Assembly (NCBI RefSeq): GCF_004353915.1
Contig: NZ_SMRP01000001.1
Location: 689,661 to 753,660, forward strand
Origin: Paraburkholderia silviterrae
Lineage (GTDB): Bacteria; Pseudomonadota; Gammaproteobacteria; Burkholderiales; Burkholderiaceae
Length of the DNA stretch: 64,000 nucleotides
Direction of reading: 5' to 3'
The position numbers were made by a program, and so were the translations under genes. Below, one piece after another: positions 25,781 to 34,837 of the stretch. The notes beneath the pieces were generated by a model. The model saw only the letters and a program-made list of their open reading frames with translations, had not been told where the DNA came from and ran no database searches. How positions within the stretch are numbered: position 1 is the first letter of the stretch; the number at the start of each line of letters is the position of its first letter.

Positions 25781-26413
25781 ATGGAACTGTACTTCGCCCC
25801 GCTCGCCTGCTCGCTCGCCACGCGTATCGCTCTCTATGAAGCGGATGCGTCCGCCCGCTTCATACAAGTCGATACGCAGTCCAAACTGATTGCGGAAGGT
25901 GGCGACTTTTACGCCGTCAATGCGCTCGGCCAGGTGCCGGTGCTGCGCGAGGACGACGGCTGGACGCTGACCGAAAACACCGCTGTGCTGCCGTGGGTCG
26001 CCGACCGCTTCCCGCAGGCGCAGCTCGCGCCGCCCGCCGGCACGCGCGAGCGTGCGCGCATGCATCAGTGGCTCGGCTTCATCGGCACGGAGCTGCATAA
26101 GGCGGTGTTCGTGCCGCTGTTGGGCCAGGGCGTGGATGAAGCCGTGAAGCGCTACGCGCGCGACAAGGTGGACAAGCGCTTCGCGATGCTCGAGGCGCAT
26201 CTTGCGGGGCGTGCGTATCTGCTCGATGCATTCAGTGTCGCCGATGCCTATCTGGTCACCGTGCTCAACTGGGCCCCGTATGCGGGCATCGATCTCGCGC
26301 GCTGGCCTGCCGTTGCGGATTACGCGCGGCGCATGCGCGAGCGTCCGGCCGTCGCGCGCGCCATGGCGGAAGAACTCGAGCTTTTCAGGCGCGAACGCGA
26401 AAAACAGCAGTAG
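25781..26413 (+). CDS. glutathione S-transferase, beta-class-like
   Basis: 210 residues. A thioredoxin-like N-terminal domain carries the beta-class Cys at position 10 (LACSLA), the cis-Pro loop GQVPVL and the glutathione-binding LTENTAVLPWVA. An all-helical C-terminal domain follows (FSVADAYLVTVLNWAPYAG). It conjugates glutathione to electrophiles in the cytoplasm; the substrate is unknown. Of two in-frame ATGs, 25781 is 6 bases from AAGGAGG, while 25775 would abut it. Confidence 0.9.
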   Translation: MELYFAPLACSLATRIALYEADASARFIQVDTQSKLIAEGGDFYAVNALGQVPVLREDDGWTLTENTAVLPWVADRFPQAQLAPPAGTRERARMHQWLGFIGTELHKAVFVPLLGQGVDEAVKRYARDKVDKRFAMLEAHLAGRAYLLDAFSVADAYLVTVLNWAPYAGIDLARWPAVADYARRMRERPAVARAMAEELELFRREREKQQ

Positions 26414-26459
26414 CGGACGAGCCGGTGCGCGTTGCGCTCACGCGCCTCTGAGGCGCGCC

Positions 26460-26536
26460 GTTATCGCCGTGTTATCGCCGTGTTATCGCCGTGTTATCGC
26501 CGTGTTATCGCCGTGTTATCGCCGCGTTATCGGCAC
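26460..26536. repeat. 11-bp tandem repeat, 7 units
   Basis: Five identical GTTATCGCCGT units, then one ending CGC and one GTTATCGGCAC, head to tail. More diverged copies continue to about 26570. It lies between the convergent GST and GntR genes. Confidence 0.93.
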
Positions 26537-26592
26537 GTTGTTGCCACGCTGCCGCCGCGTTATTGCGTCAGCGCACGGGATATGCCACGCGC

Positions 26593-27363
26593 TCAAGTGG
26601 CCGGATCGGCGAACACGGCCTTCAGGTCGCGGCCCTGGCGCTTGCGGGCCTGGCGCACCACCCGCTCCTCGATTTCGGCCAGATGCTCGCGCGCCGTGGC
26701 AAGCGCTGCCACCTGTTCGCCCGCATCGAGCGCCGCGATGATTTGCGCGTGCTCGTCGGGCGCGCACGAAGTGGCCTTCGACGGATCGAATAGCGCCTTG
26801 TAGAGCTCAGTGCGCGCGACGAGTGGCGCGAGCGCCGCTACGAGCGCAGCGCCGCCCGCGAGCTCAGTCAGGATCAGATGGAACTGGCCCGCGAGGCGCA
26901 CCGCCTCATCCACTCGGCCCTCGCGCAGCGCCTTCTTCTCGCTGCGCACATGCGCGGCGAGCTGGCGGCGCATGCCCGAGTCAAGTGCGCCGCACAGACT
27001 CACGACGACCCCCGCCTCCATCACCTGACGCGCCCGGTACGTCGCGCGAATGTCCTCTTCAGAGGGCGACGGCACGAACGCGCCGCGATTGGGCTCGAGC
27101 TCGAGCTTGCCTTCGAAGCCGAGGCGCGCGAGCACCTTGCGCAGTGCGCCGCGCGTGCAGCCGAACGCGGCCGCGAGCTCACGCTCGACGAGCTGCTGCC
27201 CTGGCACAAGCTTGCCTTGCAGGAGCGCCGAGTTGATCGAGGCGTAGATCTGCGCCTGGACGTCGTCGGCGCTTTCGCCCGCGACGCGCCCCGCGTTGGC
27301 GGCCATCGCGTCATCGCTATGAGGAGGTTCGCCCGTGCGGGCAGATCGGGTTGTAGAAGCCAT
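26593..27363 (-). CDS. GntR-family regulator (FCD type)
   Basis: About 256 residues. The N-terminal winged helix (residues 30-95) includes LVPGQQLVERELAAAFGCTRGALRKVLARLGFEGKLELEPNRGAFV. The C-terminal FCD ligand domain has the metal-type His in FHLILTELAG and EHLAEIEERV. It is divergent from the NimT-like transporter, and paired inverted repeats lie in between, so it likely controls that transporter. Start uncertain: ATG at 27363 or GTG at 27375. Confidence 0.88.
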   Translation of the reverse strand: MASTTRSARTGEPPHSDDAMAANAGRVAGESADDVQAQIYASINSALLQGKLVPGQQLVERELAAAFGCTRGALRKVLARLGFEGKLELEPNRGAFVPSPSEEDIRATYRARQVMEAGVVVSLCGALDSGMRRQLAAHVRSEKKALREGRVDEAVRLAGQFHLILTELAGGAALVAALAPLVARTELYKALFDPSKATSCAPDEHAQIIAALDAGEQVAALATAREHLAEIEERVVRQARKRQGRDLKAVFADPAT

Positions 27364-27492
27364 GAAAGAAGGCACATACGAACGGAATCAAGCGGCATTG
27401 TAGCGACGCGCCAGCCCAGACAATATACGCAGCGCGTGTGCCGGCATCGTTTTTCGCCCTATACCCGGAATAGCTGCCGCCCCCATGATTGT

Positions 27493-27543
27493 TGACAATT
27501 ATCTCTTACAATGGTCAACCAAAATTGTCATTAAAGTTGACCA
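27493..27543. promoter_or_regulatory. paired inverted repeats before MFS gene
   Basis: Two interleaved palindromes: TGACAATT (27493-27500) with AATTGTCA (27523-27530), and TGGTCAAC (27512-27519) with GTTGACCA (27536-27543). All arms are perfect. They end one base before the MFS start codon and fit an operator for the divergent GntR protein. Confidence 0.6.
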
Positions 27544-27544
27544 G

Positions 27545-28846
27545 ATGAGCATGAGTTCCGACCCCATCGATTCCCGCCAGTACGGCGTGGCCGTATCGGC
27601 GCGCACGAGCGCGCTCGCCTGGTACGCCGCCATCGTCGTCATCGGCTTGAACCTGCGGCCGCTGCTCACCTCGATCAGCCCGCTCATGGCGACCATCCGC
27701 CAGGCCACCGGCCTCTCGTTCTACGGCGCCTCGCTGCTGACGAGCCTGCCGGTCGTCGCGATGGGACTGGGCGCGTTCGGCACCGGCGTGCTCGCGCGGC
27801 GTCTGGGCGAGACGCGTGGCGTGGCGCTCGGCCTCGTCGCCATTGCGGCGGCTTGCGGCGCGCGCGCGTTCGCGTCGACGGGCGGCGCGCTCATGCTCAC
27901 GGCCACCGCGGCCGGTGCAGGCGTCGCGGCCATTCAAGCCCTGTTGCCCGCCGTGATGAAGCAGCGCTTCGCTCATCGCGTGCCGCTCGCGATGGGGCTG
28001 TTTTCGGCATCGATCATGAGCGGCGGCGGCCTTGGCGCGAGCCTGAGCCCGCTGGCCGCGCGCCTTGGCGGCTCGTGGCACGCGGGGCTCGCCGTCTGGG
28101 TGGTGCCCGCGCTCGCCGCGCTCGCGCTGTGGGCCTGGCTCAGCCGCGACGCGCAGCAAGGCGCACAAGCCGGGACAAGCGCGACGGCAGGCGCGGCGGC
28201 AAGCAAGGCGGCCGGAGCGGCCGGCGCTCCCCCCCACGTGCCGGTGTGGCGCAAGCGCCGCGCATGGACGCTCGGCCTGCACTTCGGCCTCGTGAACGGC
28301 GGCTATACGAGCCTCGTGGCGTGGCTGCCCGCGTACTACCAGCAGCACGGCGCGAGCGTCGCGGCCAGCGGCTCGCTGCTCGCCGCCATGACGGTCTTCC
28401 AGGCCATCTGCGCGCTCCTGCTGCCGCTTGCGGCGGCCCGCTTCAAGGACCGCCGTCCCTGGCTCGTCGCCGGGCTGAGCGCGCAATTGATCGGCATCGT
28501 CGGCCTCGCCGCCCGGCCCGAGGCCGCGCCGCTTCTGTGGGTGGCGTTTGCAGGCGCGGGGCTCGGCGGCACCTTCTCGGTTTCGCTCGTGACCGTCCTC
28601 GATCACTCGGGCGATCACCGCATCGCGGCACGCCTCGTCGCGTTCGTGCAGGGCCTCGGCTTCGTGATCGCAGCGATCGCACCGGTCGTGGCCGGCCGCG
28701 TGCGCGACCTCACCGGTGGCTTCACCGGCGCGTGGATCATGCTTGCCATCTCCATCTCCTCGATGATCGTGCTCACGCTGGCTTTCTCGCCGCGCAGCTA
28801 CGGGCACTGGCTAGGGCGGCACGGCACTGCCGCTTCCGACGCCTGA
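27545..28846 (+). CDS. CynX/NimT-family MFS transporter
   Basis: 433 residues, 12 membrane helices. The start LAWYAAIVVIGLNLRPLLTSISPLMATIRQATGLSFYGASLLTSLPVVAMGLGA is typical of the CynX/NimT branch of the major facilitator superfamily. A 30-residue Ala/Gly-rich cytoplasmic loop divides the two halves. Relatives handle cyanate, nitroimidazoles or similar small compounds, but the substrate here cannot be read. Start chosen at MSMSSD, directly after the operator-like palindrome; 20 upstream codons are open but overlap the regulatory repeats. Confidence 0.87.
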   Translation: MSMSSDPIDSRQYGVAVSARTSALAWYAAIVVIGLNLRPLLTSISPLMATIRQATGLSFYGASLLTSLPVVAMGLGAFGTGVLARRLGETRGVALGLVAIAAACGARAFASTGGALMLTATAAGAGVAAIQALLPAVMKQRFAHRVPLAMGLFSASIMSGGGLGASLSPLAARLGGSWHAGLAVWVVPALAALALWAWLSRDAQQGAQAGTSATAGAAASKAAGAAGAPPHVPVWRKRRAWTLGLHFGLVNGGYTSLVAWLPAYYQQHGASVAASGSLLAAMTVFQAICALLLPLAAARFKDRRPWLVAGLSAQLIGIVGLAARPEAAPLLWVAFAGAGLGGTFSVSLVTVLDHSGDHRIAARLVAFVQGLGFVIAAIAPVVAGRVRDLTGGFTGAWIMLAISISSMIVLTLAFSPRSYGHWLGRHGTAASDA

Positions 28847-28851
28847 GGCCT

Positions 28852-28878
28852 GGGCCTGTTCACGCCAGCAACAGGCCC
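28852..28878 (+). terminator. hairpin after MFS gene, repeated element
   Basis: GGGCCTGTT (28852-28860) pairs with AACAGGCCC (28870-28878); loop CACGCCAGC. Nearly identical in stem and loop to the hairpin at 16602-16630. Confidence 0.65.
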
Positions 28879-29110
28879 TGCGGACCTTCGCACGCCGGTT
28901 GCCGCATCGGCGCAACATTGGCGCGGTACGCTCCGACAAACGTTTGCATTCACCGCTGTACGAATGTACAGTGCGTGCAGCCGACCCTCCGTGCCGCCCG
29001 CTTGCCGTACCGGGCTGCGCCGCCTTCGGGCAGGCGCGTCCGCCAGCCTCGCGCACCGCGCGGGGCCGGTGCAGCCAGGCGGGTCTGCTCACCGAAACGG
29101 AGATCACGAC

Positions 29111-29587
29111 GTGCGATTCATCTTGACGGGGACCTTGCTGTGCGTCCTCGCATCCAGCGCACTCGCTGGGGAACACTACACCGAGGTCTGGAATCCACCG
29201 GAGGCACGCGTGCCCGCAGCACGCACGCCAGGCGCCCATCCGGCCACGCCTGGGAAGAAGACCCACGCGCACCATGGCACGAAGCACAAGCTCACGACCG
29301 CCGGGCGCCTGGACGCGCGCAAGGTGGCCGAGCCCGCGGTACGCGCTTCGGCAGCCACCGTGCCGATGCTGCCCACTGTGCCCGGCAGCACGGGCCACGG
29401 CGCCGCGGCAAGCTCGAAGACGAATCGCGACCGCACGCCCTACATCCCGCCGCAGATCGGCCCGGACGGCAACGTCCTGCAAGTGAGCTATGCGGCCCCT
29501 GCACAACCGGCACGCCGTGCGCAAAGCCCGCTCATGCTCGTGCCCACCGTCCCGGCCGCCGCGCCGTTCAGCTCGCGAGCGCACTGA
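29111..29587 (+). CDS. exported hypothetical protein
   Basis: 158 residues. Signal peptide 1-19 (VRFILTGTLLCVLASSALA), then a low-complexity, Pro/Ala/His-rich mature part with TPGKKTHAHHGTKHK and a short conserved-looking segment TPYIPPQIGPDGNVLQVSYA. GTG start with GGAG 8 bases upstream. Periplasmic or surface; family not recognised. Confidence 0.6.
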   Translation: MRFILTGTLLCVLASSALAGEHYTEVWNPPEARVPAARTPGAHPATPGKKTHAHHGTKHKLTTAGRLDARKVAEPAVRASAATVPMLPTVPGSTGHGAAASSKTNRDRTPYIPPQIGPDGNVLQVSYAAPAQPARRAQSPLMLVPTVPAAAPFSSRAH

Positions 29588-30010
29588 GCGCCGCCGTCTC
29601 CAGACAAAACCGCGAAAAAAAGCCCCGTCACCTTGCGGTGCGGGGCCGAATCCCATGTCAAGGAGATGCTCATGGAGGAGACGGTTTCATCTTAGCCGTG
29701 CCCTTCAGGCGGACCAACCAATGCTTTCAGCTATGCATATGGCGCGCGGCACGCACAACCGACCCTGCCCCGTATGCATATCCTTAGAACAAAAAGTCGT
29801 TTCGCGCGGCGCGGCGCGCTAACTAAGATGGCACTTCAGGCTTCGTTCAGACCATAACGAGGCAACAGCCGGGCCAACCAGGCGTAAATCAGGCCTTAGT
29901 GAGGCCTCACCCGCGCCAGTTCGGAGCCGGGCGCCAATGGCGAAATCACGCGTTGCCGCGCGTCGCCGAAGGCCCGCACTGAGCCCCACCGCATATCCGA
30001 GGAGCACCCC
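29588..30010. other. intergenic with hairpin and repeated TATGCATAT
   Basis: 423-bp gap without a convincing gene. It holds a GC hairpin at 29622-29646 (GCCCCG/CGGGGC outer stem) with an A-run on its left, so it best fits a terminator for leftward transcription. It also holds two TATGCATAT elements and then leader sequence for the FMN reductase. Confidence 0.55.
29732..29781. promoter_or_regulatory. duplicated TATGCATAT element
   Basis: Identical 9-bp palindromic cores at 29732-29740 and 29773-29781, 41 bp apart (about four helical turns). The second is followed by CCTTAGAACAAAAAGTCG. This layout resembles upstream regions of sulfur-starvation genes in Burkholderia as I recall them, so CysB-type control of the FMN reductase is a guess. 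Confidence 0.4.
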
Positions 30011-30685
30011 TTGAGCATTACCGATTCCAGACACCGCCCGCTCGTGGTCGGCATTGGCGGCACGACGCGCGAAGCGTCGTCGACTGAGCGCGCCCTCGCC
30101 TTCGCGCTGCGCGGCGCGGAGCAGGCCGGCGCGCGCACGCGGCTGTTCGGCGGCACCTTCTTGCACAGCCTGCCCCACTACGCGCCCGAAAACGGCACGC
30201 TCACCGACGCCCAGCGCGAGCTGATCGAAGCCGTGCGCGCGGCGGACGCCGTCATCATCGGGACGCCCGGCTATCACGGCGGCGTCTCGGGTCTCGTGAA
30301 GAACGCGCTCGACACGCTCGAAGAGCTGCGCGCCGACGCGCGCCCGTATCTCGACGGCCGCGCCGTGGGCTGCATCGTGACCGCCTACGGCTGGCAGGCC
30401 ACCGGCTCCGTGCTCGCCTCGCTGCGCTCGATCGTGCACGCGCTGCGCGGCTGGCCGACGCCGTTCGGCGCCGGCATCAACACGCTCGAGACGCGCTTCG
30501 AGAGCGCGCATCAATGCTCGGATGCGAAAGTCGTCGAGCAGCTCTTCACCGTCGGCCAGCAGGCCGCGCAGTTCGCGCTCGCGTTCGATGCGCAGCGCGC
30601 GGCTTCGCAGGCTGGCGACGCGCGTGCAATCGCGGCGGGCGCCGGCGCGGCGCGCAATGAGGATCGACTCAGCGTCGCCGTTTGA
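30011..30685 (+). CDS. NADPH-dependent FMN reductase (SsuE/MsuE-like)
   Basis: 224 residues, flavodoxin-like fold. FMN-phosphate loop GIGGTTREASSTERAL near residue 16 and the isoalloxazine loop GTPGYHGGVSGLVKNALD near 85. Such enzymes supply FMNH2 to two-component monooxygenases, e.g. for sulfonates. No monooxygenase is adjacent. The start is a TTG at 30011 with GAGGAGCACCCC just upstream, a normal distance; no ATG fits as well. The tail beyond residue 190 is Ala-rich and variable. Confidence 0.85.
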   Translation: MSITDSRHRPLVVGIGGTTREASSTERALAFALRGAEQAGARTRLFGGTFLHSLPHYAPENGTLTDAQRELIEAVRAADAVIIGTPGYHGGVSGLVKNALDTLEELRADARPYLDGRAVGCIVTAYGWQATGSVLASLRSIVHALRGWPTPFGAGINTLETRFESAHQCSDAKVVEQLFTVGQQAAQFALAFDAQRAASQAGDARAIAAGAGAARNEDRLSVAV

Positions 30686-31090
30686 ATCGGCATTCGAATC
30701 GTCGTACGCGTGCTCCGTGCACGCGCGGTCCCAGCCCTGACTGGCCTGGCACTATGGGCTGCTGACCTGAGCGCCATCCCGGCGGCAGCCCTCCTCAACT
30801 CCAGGCGTGCCTCGCGTACGTGCGCGTACGTGTTGCGCGCCACTTCCCTCGCCGATCCGCACGGTCTGTGCGCGCTGGCGCACACAGGCATGCGCGTTGC
30901 GTCATCCAGCACACAGACGCCTCGCGCCACGCGATCCACATTGAAGGCGAACCGTAATCTCGCCTCATCCTGATCATTCTGCTGACCGTTCCAGGCCACC
31001 CGTGATTTGCTTGCGACGAATGATTGGTTTCACACGCGCGCGGCAGCCCCTACGCTTCACTCGTACCGGGAAACGAGCAACGAGGCGCCC
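30686..31090. other. intergenic, nothing recognised
   Basis: 405 bp with no gene-like frame. A short duplicated CGTACGTG occurs near 30815-30830. Promoter for the next small gene is not evident. Confidence 0.45.
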
Positions 31091-31432
31091 ATGCGCAATA
31101 CGCACAAGAGCAGGACGCACCAGCAGGATGCAGAGGCCATGAACGCACCTATCCGCTATAAAGGCTACGAAGTCGCGCCGAGCGCACAGCGGCTTCCGAA
31201 CGGCCTGTATGCCGCCAATCTCACGATCGGCACGCTGCCGGTCGCGCCAGCGCCGTCACAGCCGGCGACGGGCACCCCATTGAACGACGCGTCGGACTCG
31301 CTTCGAAGCGCCGCGCGCGGCGCGCTCGTTTCGTTCGACGCGCTCGACTACTTTTTCGACGAACGCCACGCGCTCGCCTACGCGTGCCGCTGGGCGCGCA
31401 TGTGGATCGACGAACAGCGCCGCTGCGCGTGA
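31091..31432 (+). CDS. small hypothetical protein
   Basis: 113 residues if started at 31091 (GAGG 5 bases upstream), 97 if at the ATG 31139, which begins MNAPIRYKGYEVAPSAQRLPNG. The core is a short beta-rich stretch, then a helix with DALDYFFDERHALAYACRWARMWIDE. Soluble. I recognise it only as the kind of small conserved protein frequent in Burkholderiaceae. Function unknown. Confidence 0.6.
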   Translation: MRNTHKSRTHQQDAEAMNAPIRYKGYEVAPSAQRLPNGLYAANLTIGTLPVAPAPSQPATGTPLNDASDSLRSAARGALVSFDALDYFFDERHALAYACRWARMWIDEQRRCA

Positions 31433-31496
31433 CGCCTCCGTCATCCTTACAGTTGTGACAGAATAGGAGTCAAATCACCGTCCCCTTTCACGCTCA

Positions 31497-32429
31497 ATGG
31501 CCGACACCCTGACGCATCCAGCCGAAGGCGCAAGCGTTGACGAAAGCGCCCTCGCCGACCAGGACGCCGCGCTGCGGCACTGGACGCACGACACGCCAGG
31601 GCCCATCAGGATCGGATCGGACGAGCACCGGAAGATGTTTTGCCGGATGCTGCTGGACACGCACGATCCCTACCGCCCCGCGGTGCTCGACTGGCCGAAG
31701 CTCGAGCCCGACGCGCTGCGGCGCCTGACTTCGCTGCCGATCTGGGACATCGCCGTGCAGACCGAAGGCCGCGCGTCGATCCGCGTGAAAACCTGGGCGG
31801 CCACGGTGGCCGATCCGCTCTTGCGCGCCGCCATCGAAATGGACGGCGACGAAGAAGCGCGCCACAAGGTCGTGCTCTCGCATCTCGTCGAGGCCTACGG
31901 CATCGCGCTCGCACCCGAACCTGCCTACCCTCCGCCGAAAAACCCCGAATGGGCGTGGATGTTCACGGGCTACAGCGAGTGCGTCGACAGCTTCTTCGCC
32001 TTTGGCCTGTTCCGCTCCGCGCAGCGCTCGGGATTTTTTCCCGCCGAGCTCGTCGAGACCTTCGAACCCGTGATCCAGGAAGAAGCGCGCCACATCCTCT
32101 TCTTCGTGAACTGGGTGGCGTGGTATCGCAAGAATCTGCCCTGGTGGCGCCGGCCGTGGCACTCGCTGCGCGTCGCGGCAATCTGGATCAAACTGGTGTG
32201 GGACCGCGTGGCGATTGCGCGCGGCATCGACGCCGACGGCGTTGCGCACGACTCGAACTTCCTGCCCGCCAACCGCGAAGTACTGGGCGATTCGCTCAAG
32301 CCGCGCGAGCTGATCGAGTTGTGCCTGCGCGAAGACGAGGCGCGCATGCGGGGCTACGATTCGCGCCTGTTGCGCCCGACGCTCGTGCCCACGCTCGCCC
32401 GCATCGCACTGCGCTTCATGAAGACGTAA
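31497..32429 (+). CDS. ferritin-like diiron protein
   Basis: 310 residues, mainly helical. It has two ExxxxxExxxH-like iron motifs: AAIEMDGDEEARHK near residue 115 and FEPVIQEEARHILFF near 193. An aromatic-rich amphipathic stretch (YRKNLPWWRRPWHSLR) may contact membranes. This is a ferritin-like superfamily oxidase-type fold; whether it stores iron, hydroxylates or desaturates a substrate cannot be told. It is followed after 86 bp by an amidase gene on the same strand. Confidence 0.75.
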   Translation: MADTLTHPAEGASVDESALADQDAALRHWTHDTPGPIRIGSDEHRKMFCRMLLDTHDPYRPAVLDWPKLEPDALRRLTSLPIWDIAVQTEGRASIRVKTWAATVADPLLRAAIEMDGDEEARHKVVLSHLVEAYGIALAPEPAYPPPKNPEWAWMFTGYSECVDSFFAFGLFRSAQRSGFFPAELVETFEPVIQEEARHILFFVNWVAWYRKNLPWWRRPWHSLRVAAIWIKLVWDRVAIARGIDADGVAHDSNFLPANREVLGDSLKPRELIELCLREDEARMRGYDSRLLRPTLVPTLARIALRFMKT

Positions 32430-32515
32430 CGCGCACCGGGGTGCGCACGACGAAGCATCCGGCACGAGCGCATCGCGATGCCTCGCCCCCCACGGCCGCA
32501 CGAGAAGGAGATTGC

Positions 32516-33970
32516 ATGACCTGGACTGTCGACCAGCAACTGGCACTGAGCGCGACGCAAGCCGTCGAGGCCATCCGCACGGGGCGGCTCAAAGCCGCCG
32601 ATTACGTCGCCACCTTGCTCGCGCGCGCGCAGGCGCTGGAAAACCTCAACGCGCTCACCTCGCTCGACGTGGAAGGGGCGCTAGCCGCCGCACGGCGCAT
32701 CGACTCGCTCGGCACTCACGAGCGCGCGCATCTGCCGCTCGCGGGCCTGCCCGTGGTCGTGAAGGACAACATCAACACGCGCGGCCTGCAGACCTCGGCG
32801 GGCACGCCCGCGCTCGAAGGCTTCGTCCCCGCGCGCCATGCGCCTTCGGTGCAGCGGCTCGTGGACGCCGGCGCGATCTTGCTCGGCAAGGCCAATATGC
32901 ACGAGCTCGCGTTCGGCATCACGAGCACGAATCTCGCGCCGCACGCGGGCCCTGTGCGCAACCCCTGGGACCCCGAACGAATTCCCGGCGGCTCGTCGGG
33001 CGGCACGGCCGCCGCCATCGCGGCACGCATCGTGCCCGCAGGCCTCGGCACCGACACCGGCGGCTCCACGCGCATACCCGCCGCGCTATGCGGCATTGTC
33101 GGCTTGCGCCCGAGCGTGGGCGACGGCGGCACGCAGCGCCGCTACCACGACCCGCAGGCCGTCGTGCCGATCAGCCATACGCGCGACACCGTCGGGCCGA
33201 TGGCGCGCACCGTCGCCGACGCGGCACTCATCGACGGCGTGATCACCGGGCACGGCCCGCTCGCCCAGGCCGCCGTAACGAATCTGCGCGTGGGCTTGCC
33301 CGCGCCGTTCTGGGCAGGGCTCGAAGCCGCGACCGAGAGCGTGGCCCGCGCGGCGCTCGCGAAACTCGAAGCGGCCGGCGTCACGCTCGTGCCCGTGGCG
33401 ATGAGCGAAATCTTCACGCTCAATGACCGCGTGAGCATGGCCATCGCGCTGCACGAGCCGATCGAGGACCTGCAGGCGTGGCTCGTCGCGAACCCCAGCC
33501 ACGCGCGGACCGTAGCGGACGTGGCCGCGCGCATCGCGAGCCCGGACGTGCGCGCGGCTTACGACGACATCCTCGCGGATAGGCGCGGCGGCGACTATCA
33601 AACAGCGATGACCGTATGGCGGCCGCGGCTGCAGCAGCTCTATGCGCAGACCTTCGCCGCCAGCGGCCTTGACGCGCTGCTCTTTCCGACGACGCGCCTC
33701 GCGGCGGTGAAGATCGACGAGATGAACGGATCGTCGAGCGTATCGATCGATGGCGGCGCACCGATCGACGAACTGGAGGCGTATCTGCGCAACACCGATC
33801 CCGCGAGCAACGCGGGCATTCCGGGCCTCGCGCTGCCCGCGGGGCTGATCGATGGACGGCTGCCGGTCGGCCTCGAACTCGACGGGCCGACCGGCAGCGA
33901 CCGCAGGCTGCTCGCGATCGGGCTCGCGTTCGAGGAGATTTTGGGGACGTTGCCGGCGCCGGAAATTTGA
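32516..33970 (+). CDS. amidase (indoleacetamide hydrolase-like)
   Basis: 484 residues, amidase-signature family. The Ser-cisSer-Lys triad is visible: Lys in VVVKDNINT, the Ser pair in PGGSSGGTAAAIAA and GTDTGGSTRIPAALCGIVGLRPS. The closest recognisable group is indoleacetamide/mandelamide hydrolases, cutting a primary amide to acid plus ammonia; specificity is a guess. ATG 32516 has GAGAAGGAG 5 bases upstream. A periplasmic amino-acid-binding protein gene follows 63 bp later, possibly co-transcribed. Confidence 0.87.
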   Translation: MTWTVDQQLALSATQAVEAIRTGRLKAADYVATLLARAQALENLNALTSLDVEGALAAARRIDSLGTHERAHLPLAGLPVVVKDNINTRGLQTSAGTPALEGFVPARHAPSVQRLVDAGAILLGKANMHELAFGITSTNLAPHAGPVRNPWDPERIPGGSSGGTAAAIAARIVPAGLGTDTGGSTRIPAALCGIVGLRPSVGDGGTQRRYHDPQAVVPISHTRDTVGPMARTVADAALIDGVITGHGPLAQAAVTNLRVGLPAPFWAGLEAATESVARAALAKLEAAGVTLVPVAMSEIFTLNDRVSMAIALHEPIEDLQAWLVANPSHARTVADVAARIASPDVRAAYDDILADRRGGDYQTAMTVWRPRLQQLYAQTFAASGLDALLFPTTRLAAVKIDEMNGSSSVSIDGGAPIDELEAYLRNTDPASNAGIPGLALPAGLIDGRLPVGLELDGPTGSDRRLLAIGLAFEEILGTLPAPEI

Positions 33971-34033
33971 CGGGGTAAGATGCTTTGGCGCGCCATCGCG
34001 CAGTCCGATATTCCAATAACCTGGAGACGAATA

Positions 34034-34837
34034 ATGAAGCTTTCGAAGCTCTTCTTTACCAGCGTACTTGCCGTATCGGCTTTTAGCCTGACCGCCGTTG
34101 CCGCTCATGCGGAAGACCTGCTGGACAGCGTGAAGCAGGCCGGGGTGCTCAAAGTCGGTCTCGAAGGCACGTATCCGCCCTTCGACTCCCGCAACACCCA
34201 GGGTGAACTCGTAGGCTTCGACGTCGACGTTGCGAAAGCGGTTGCGGCCAAGCTGGGCGTGAAGCCCGAGTTCATTCCCACCGAATGGAGCGGCATCATC
34301 GCGGCGCTGCAAGCCGGCAAATTCGACGTGATCGTCAATCAGGTGACCATCACGCCGCAGCGCCAGCAGGCGCTCGATTTCAGCCAGCCCTATACCTATT
34401 CCGCAGCCCAGCTGATTCAGCGCGCCGACGACAAGCGCGAGTTCAAGGCGCTCGACGAATTCAAGGGCGACAAGAAACTCGGCGTGACGCTCGGGACGAA
34501 CTACGATCAGATGGCGCGCGCCGTGCCAGGCATCAACGTGCAGACCTATCCGGGTGCACCCGAAAAGCTGCGTGATCTGGCAGCGAAGCGCATCGATGCC
34601 ACGATCGACGACCGGTTGATGCTGCCGTATATGATCAAGACTTCACAGTTGCCGCTGCGCCCGGGCGCGGTGCTCCAGGGCGCCAATCAGGAAATGGGCA
34701 TTCCGTTCCGCAAGGGCAATCCCAAGTTCGAGAAAGCGATCAACGACGCGCTGACTTCGTTGAAGCAGGACGGGACGCTGAAGAAGATCTCGGAGCACTG
34801 GTTCGGAACCGATGTGACGGTGCCGATCGCGCAGTGA
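34034..34837 (+). CDS. amino-acid ABC transporter binding protein
   Basis: 267 residues. Signal peptide 1-26 (to AAHA-E), then a family 3 periplasmic binding protein fold: VLKVGLEGTYPPFDSRNTQGELVGFDVDVAKAVA and the EWSGIIAALQAGKFDVIVNQVTITPQR hinge region. The type resembles cystine or polar amino-acid binding proteins (FliY/TcyA). No permease or ATPase gene is in the window next to it, so partners must lie elsewhere. GGAGA precedes the ATG. Confidence 0.9.
   Translation: MKLSKLFFTSVLAVSAFSLTAVAAHAEDLLDSVKQAGVLKVGLEGTYPPFDSRNTQGELVGFDVDVAKAVAAKLGVKPEFIPTEWSGIIAALQAGKFDVIVNQVTITPQRQQALDFSQPYTYSAAQLIQRADDKREFKALDEFKGDKKLGVTLGTNYDQMARAVPGINVQTYPGAPEKLRDLAAKRIDATIDDRLMLPYMIKTSQLPLRPGAVLQGANQEMGIPFRKGNPKFEKAINDALTSLKQDGTLKKISEHWFGTDVTVPIAQ

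Noticed and set aside
29650..29695. Tiny open frame MEETVSS after a Shine-Dalgarno-like sequence
   Set aside because: Seven codons only, no conservation can be judged, and no downstream gene with matching context.
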